Positions 60,422 to 64,000 of a stretch of DNA of 64,000 nucleotides are shown here, piece by piece. Made by a program: the position numbers and the translations under genes. Source of the DNA: Euryodendron excelsum (lineage: Eukaryota > Streptophyta > Magnoliopsida > Ericales > Pentaphylacaceae); contig CM065384.1 in NCBI GenBank assembly GCA_033060915.1, forward strand, positions 31,663,501-31,727,500. The letters run 5' to 3'. The notes beneath the pieces were generated by a model. That model did not search any database and had not been told where the DNA came from. It was given only the letters and a program-made list of their open reading frames with translations. Within the stretch, counting starts at the first letter, position 1. Each line of letters begins with the position of its first letter.

Positions 60422-61000
60422 CCCCGCAACTTCCGATGGCAATCTTAGAAAGAGAGAAGAAGACGGAGATGAAGAACAAAACCCTAACCCATCCCCGATT
60501 CCCCATGTTTAGATGAAGACCCACACTCAACTCCAAATTGCAGAGGTGGAAGCTACGGCGGTGAATGTGGGTAGCGATCGCAATGGTAGAGAGAGGGGGA
60601 AGGCAGAGAGTCAAACCAGTGGAAAGATTAGGGATTGATTTTGTTGATTTGGGTTAAGGCGAACCCGTCAGAAGATTAGAGTTTGGTTTGGTTTCGTTGA
60701 TTTTGGTTTGGGTGAAAGCCATTGTGTGCAATGCAGGGAGAGGCAAGGTCTGGAGCTTTGGCCATGGTGGTTTTAAAAGCTTGATGTTGTAAATATGCGC
60801 AGCAAAAGAGAGGGATCAACATTGGGGGTGATGGGTATGGCGGTCCCAGATTGGTGAGGTGAGGTAATTGTGATTGGGGAGATGGAGACCAAATGCAATT
60901 GTGATGGTGGTGGGTGCGACGATTGGCCCGTGGTGGCAGATTGTTGAAACGAAGAGGGAAGTTTTGACTATAAATGGAGCATTTTAGTTTTATTACACCT
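60422..61000. other. Unidentified block of higher GC content
   Basis: This segment is visibly richer in G and C than its neighbours. On the minus strand it has a frame (60372-60614) starting MTLCLPPLSTIAIATHIHR without family resemblance. The plus strand carries repeated ggtggtggg and gattggg words. It may be part of a degraded transposon that captured host DNA; no boundary other than the adjacent hairpin was found. Confidence 0.3.
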
Positions 61001-64000
61001 GGTATGGGTAAAATAGGAATTCGAAAAAGTTATAACATGACATCAGCACACTATGTTAGTCTCCTTAACAGCAACCTAAAATGAACATGGAATTTGTTAC
61101 TCAAAACTTAAAACCCAAAGTTAAAAGTAAGAAAAATTAGTGTAATTGTCAGTAAATGAAGAGTAAATTTTTAAATTTTATGAAACTTTAAGACTGATCA
61201 GTGTAATTTATTTTAAATTTTTTCCATTGGCAAATGCATTATTTATTGTAATTATTTCTTTCGAGAAACACTTGGCAATTAATGTGTAAAAATTAATCTT
61301 ATTGGCATGATCGAAAGAGACATGTTTAGTTTCGTCAAATATCTCAACATTAATTACTGTTTATATGGTTCATTAAATAATTTTTTATTGTTAACATATG
61401 ATTTCAAATACGGAGGTATTTAGATATAACTTATTTAGTAACTTATGACTTATATTTATGATTTTTTTAAATTGTGTTTGGGTGAGTGACTTAAAAAAGT
61501 AATTTATGTTTAATCACGTTTTTTAAAAAAAATTATTTTTAAATATAATTTTTTAAAAATAACATATAATGTGTAGCTTATAACTTATAATTTATAAATT
61601 ATTATGCCAAACACCTTTTAAGTAAAAAAAAAATAGCTCCTACTTTTAGCTAAAGCAAATGAGAATATATATGGGAGTGTGTACATATTCATCTATTACA
61701 CATAAAGCACCAAGATCCTCCGTAAACAGTGATTTTCGTCCTGAAATGAATAATATTTTGGAGTAAAATGTCTATATGCCCTTTGTGTTTCTCTGCATTG
61801 TCTTTTGGGATTACTTTTGGGGGACAATTTGGTAGATGTACAGGTTATTGTCGAAATTTCGTTTTTGCCCTGGTTGTGATTATTATTTGACAATTTTATC
61901 CCGATCTCTTTTGGGTTTTGAACCCTTTTTTTTTTTTGTTATCTTTGGCGAGGGTGAGTATAGGAAATTGAAAATCATTTGCGCGTTAATCGAGGAGACC
62001 CAACGTCGCCCTTTCCTGACCCGTTTGGAAAATACATCCATAGTACATTTATATAAAAATATGTACAAAAAAAATTATTCAGTGTTTTATAGCTTCATTT
62101 GTCTTTACTTTTTTTTTTACTACATGAGTAGATCTCTCACTTGATAAATAGAGTATTTGTCTCTACTTAATAAAAATACTCCACTCTCATTCTTACGTGA
62201 AAGATAAAATAAATATAAAGTATTACTTTAAAAGTACCAAATAATTTTTAACATATGCCCGCATCTATCTAATTAAATTGGGGCAATGGTAGCAGCAATC
62301 ACTTTGTGACTCACGCTTTGACCATCGCCTTTGTTTTGATGACACGTGTTGTCTACTACAAAAAGTAAACCGTCAACTTAGGAGTACCGGTTGCCAAGTA
62401 CAACCAAATAAAGTCCTAAAAAAATTAAAAAAAAGAACGATGACTAAGGATTAAAAAATTGGCAAATAGTTATACACCCAGTGTTTCTCTCTCCTCACTT
62501 CTCATGCCAGAGCTTTTTTTTTTTTTTTTTTTTTTCTTTTGAGTATGCTAGAGCTCTCTCTTTCTCTTTCTCTCTCTCTCTCTCTAATGCATTAGTCTCC
62601 TATGTCCACAACTCATCATCACCACCAATGTCCTGCATAATTTACCAACCTAGTTCACTGCAGCCATAACCTCTGGCAAACTCTAAAAGCATCTCTGTCG
62701 CCTCTGCTTTACTAATGGTATAATAAAGGTCATCTAACTTTAATTGGGTATTTACCAAACATCACTCAAAAAAGAAGAAAGTTAGAAACAAGAGGCCAAT
62801 ATGGGTTCTAACTGTCAATTAAAGGCATGTGCAGATTTGAACTGTGTGAAATCTTTTCTCTGTTGTCCCCACTGCTCGACGGCAACTTCTGATCTAAACT
62901 ACAGACGAAGAGAACTTCAATTCTCAACCGTCGACCTTCCTCGTCTTTGTCATTCCCGACTCGCCACAACCGTCATGGCCAAAGCACCAATCTCTCACGC
63001 ACCAGTAATGGCAAAGGCGAATCTGGTAGCAATTTTTTGATCTATCATTTTCTAGTTTGAGAAAGAAAATTAGTAATTCAGGTCAGAACTTCTAGTAATG
63101 CGAAATCATGATTTAAATCTTTGTAATAATGCTGATAAAAAAAAAGAAAAAGAAAATCAAAATCTCCTGGCCTTCATAATATTTTATTTAATTTCCATAA
63201 ATATGAAAATATAAAAACCCAGATCATTTGCTTCTAAAACAATAATGAGAAAAAAGAAAAGAAAATAATTACAGTATTAATCGTAAAGTGCCCAGGTGTA
63301 TGCTAGAAGCGACATAGGAATGACGTCAACGGTAAAATGACTTGAAGAATGGCATCAACGACAGTGTTATGACAGTAGACGGAGAATGGGTATTATTTGA
63401 CAACTGAAGAGAAAAAAGGCCCTACGAAAAAAAGTTATTTTGATGCTTTATATGGCGCCTTGACGGTGGACCGAGAAGGGGTATGTGACCAGCGAAGGAA
63501 CAGAAGAAGAAGGTGCTTGCAACCTCAAATTAATTTTTATTATTTTATATTAGTGCTATGATGGTAAAGTGCAAAAAAGGCCCTGAAAAAAAAGTTATTT
63601 TTATTATTTTTTCTTGGTTCTCCCATCCGGTCGCCTGTTGAAGTATTTAAACTGAATGGCACGCGTCCATATAGCAGAGTGAGTGTTGGAGAGCGGTTGT
63701 TAGAGTGACTAGCAGTGCCCTTAAATTGAAGAGTATTATATATATATATATATGTGTATGTGTGTACGTATAAGTAACAAATCAGAGACTATCTTCTGTC
63801 TATCTCTTCTTGATTTTCGGTCCTAGGTTAAATGACTATTCTATCCATAGATTTTTTTTTAGCATTTAAGTGTTCTCCTTAAAGTGAGGGTATGAATGAG
63901 ATTTTAAATCTTTTCCGATGGAAACTTTGTGTCTCGTCCTGTCTTGTCCGCTCAGTGGTTTCTGTTTTGCTTTTCCTTCTTTCTTCTGCTGCTCTTCTCT
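61001..64000. other. Terminal region, no gene supported
   Basis: AT-rich DNA with a T tract (about 62514-62535), a CT repeat (62556-62585) and a TA run (about 63736-63753). The frame 62801-63040 has no recognisable domain. The last 350 bases look like a gene leader (pyrimidine-rich, no ATG-led long frame), but the window ends before any coding exon could be judged. Confidence 0.4.

Noticed and set aside
63650..64000. Possible 5' leader of a gene running out of the window
   Set aside because: No coding exon or family resemblance visible before the window ends.

Overview
The window is nuclear DNA from a flowering plant, most likely a eudicot; I cannot name the species. The sequence is AT-rich and its genes carry GT-AG introns. 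It is dense with plant-type transposons (Gypsy and Copia LTR elements, LINE, SINEs, hAT-like MITEs, a Helitron end) and simple repeats. The intact genes belong to plant families, and nothing looks bacterial, organellar or viral.

Layout. 1-11.3 kb is transposon-rich: a 2.7-kb deletion-derivative Gypsy element (772-3467, TSD tatat), a hAT-like MITE (4551-4907) and a decayed full-length Copia element on the minus strand (5100-11262). 13.55-30.3 kb (+) holds an eight-exon gene for a SCAPER-like protein (about 1698 aa). Its introns hold a TIR element, a hAT MITE with a perfect 8-bp TSD, and a Helitron-like terminus. 32.07-38.8 kb (-) is the relic of a ZRANB3-like SNF2/HNH nuclease-helicase gene: several frameshifts, most of the helicase core missing, and a gag-only Copia element (35943-38233, TSD agaag) in its first intron. 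41.7-46.3 kb (-) is a plant calmodulin-binding protein gene. Its upstream region carries a SINE and a three-copy, 211-bp tandem repeat. 49.7-51.6 kb (-) is a RING/transmembrane E3 ligase pseudogene whose 3' end is replaced by a LINE. 56.4-59.8 kb (+) is an intact seven-exon flavin monooxygenase gene. 59.8-64 kb has no gene I can support.

Three genes look functional: the SCAPER-like, calmodulin-binding and FMO genes. Nothing suggests that they work together; they are independent loci separated by transposon debris. Two genes are dying, the ZRANB3-like and RING genes.

I see no convincing new multi-gene system. The least explained structure is a seven-copy, 66-bp repeat inside the Gypsy derivative. 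Each copy holds a small inverted repeat, and its arms change together in at least two of the copies. All exon boundaries were read by eye from splice sites, reading-phase continuity and remembered family sequence, without transcript evidence.
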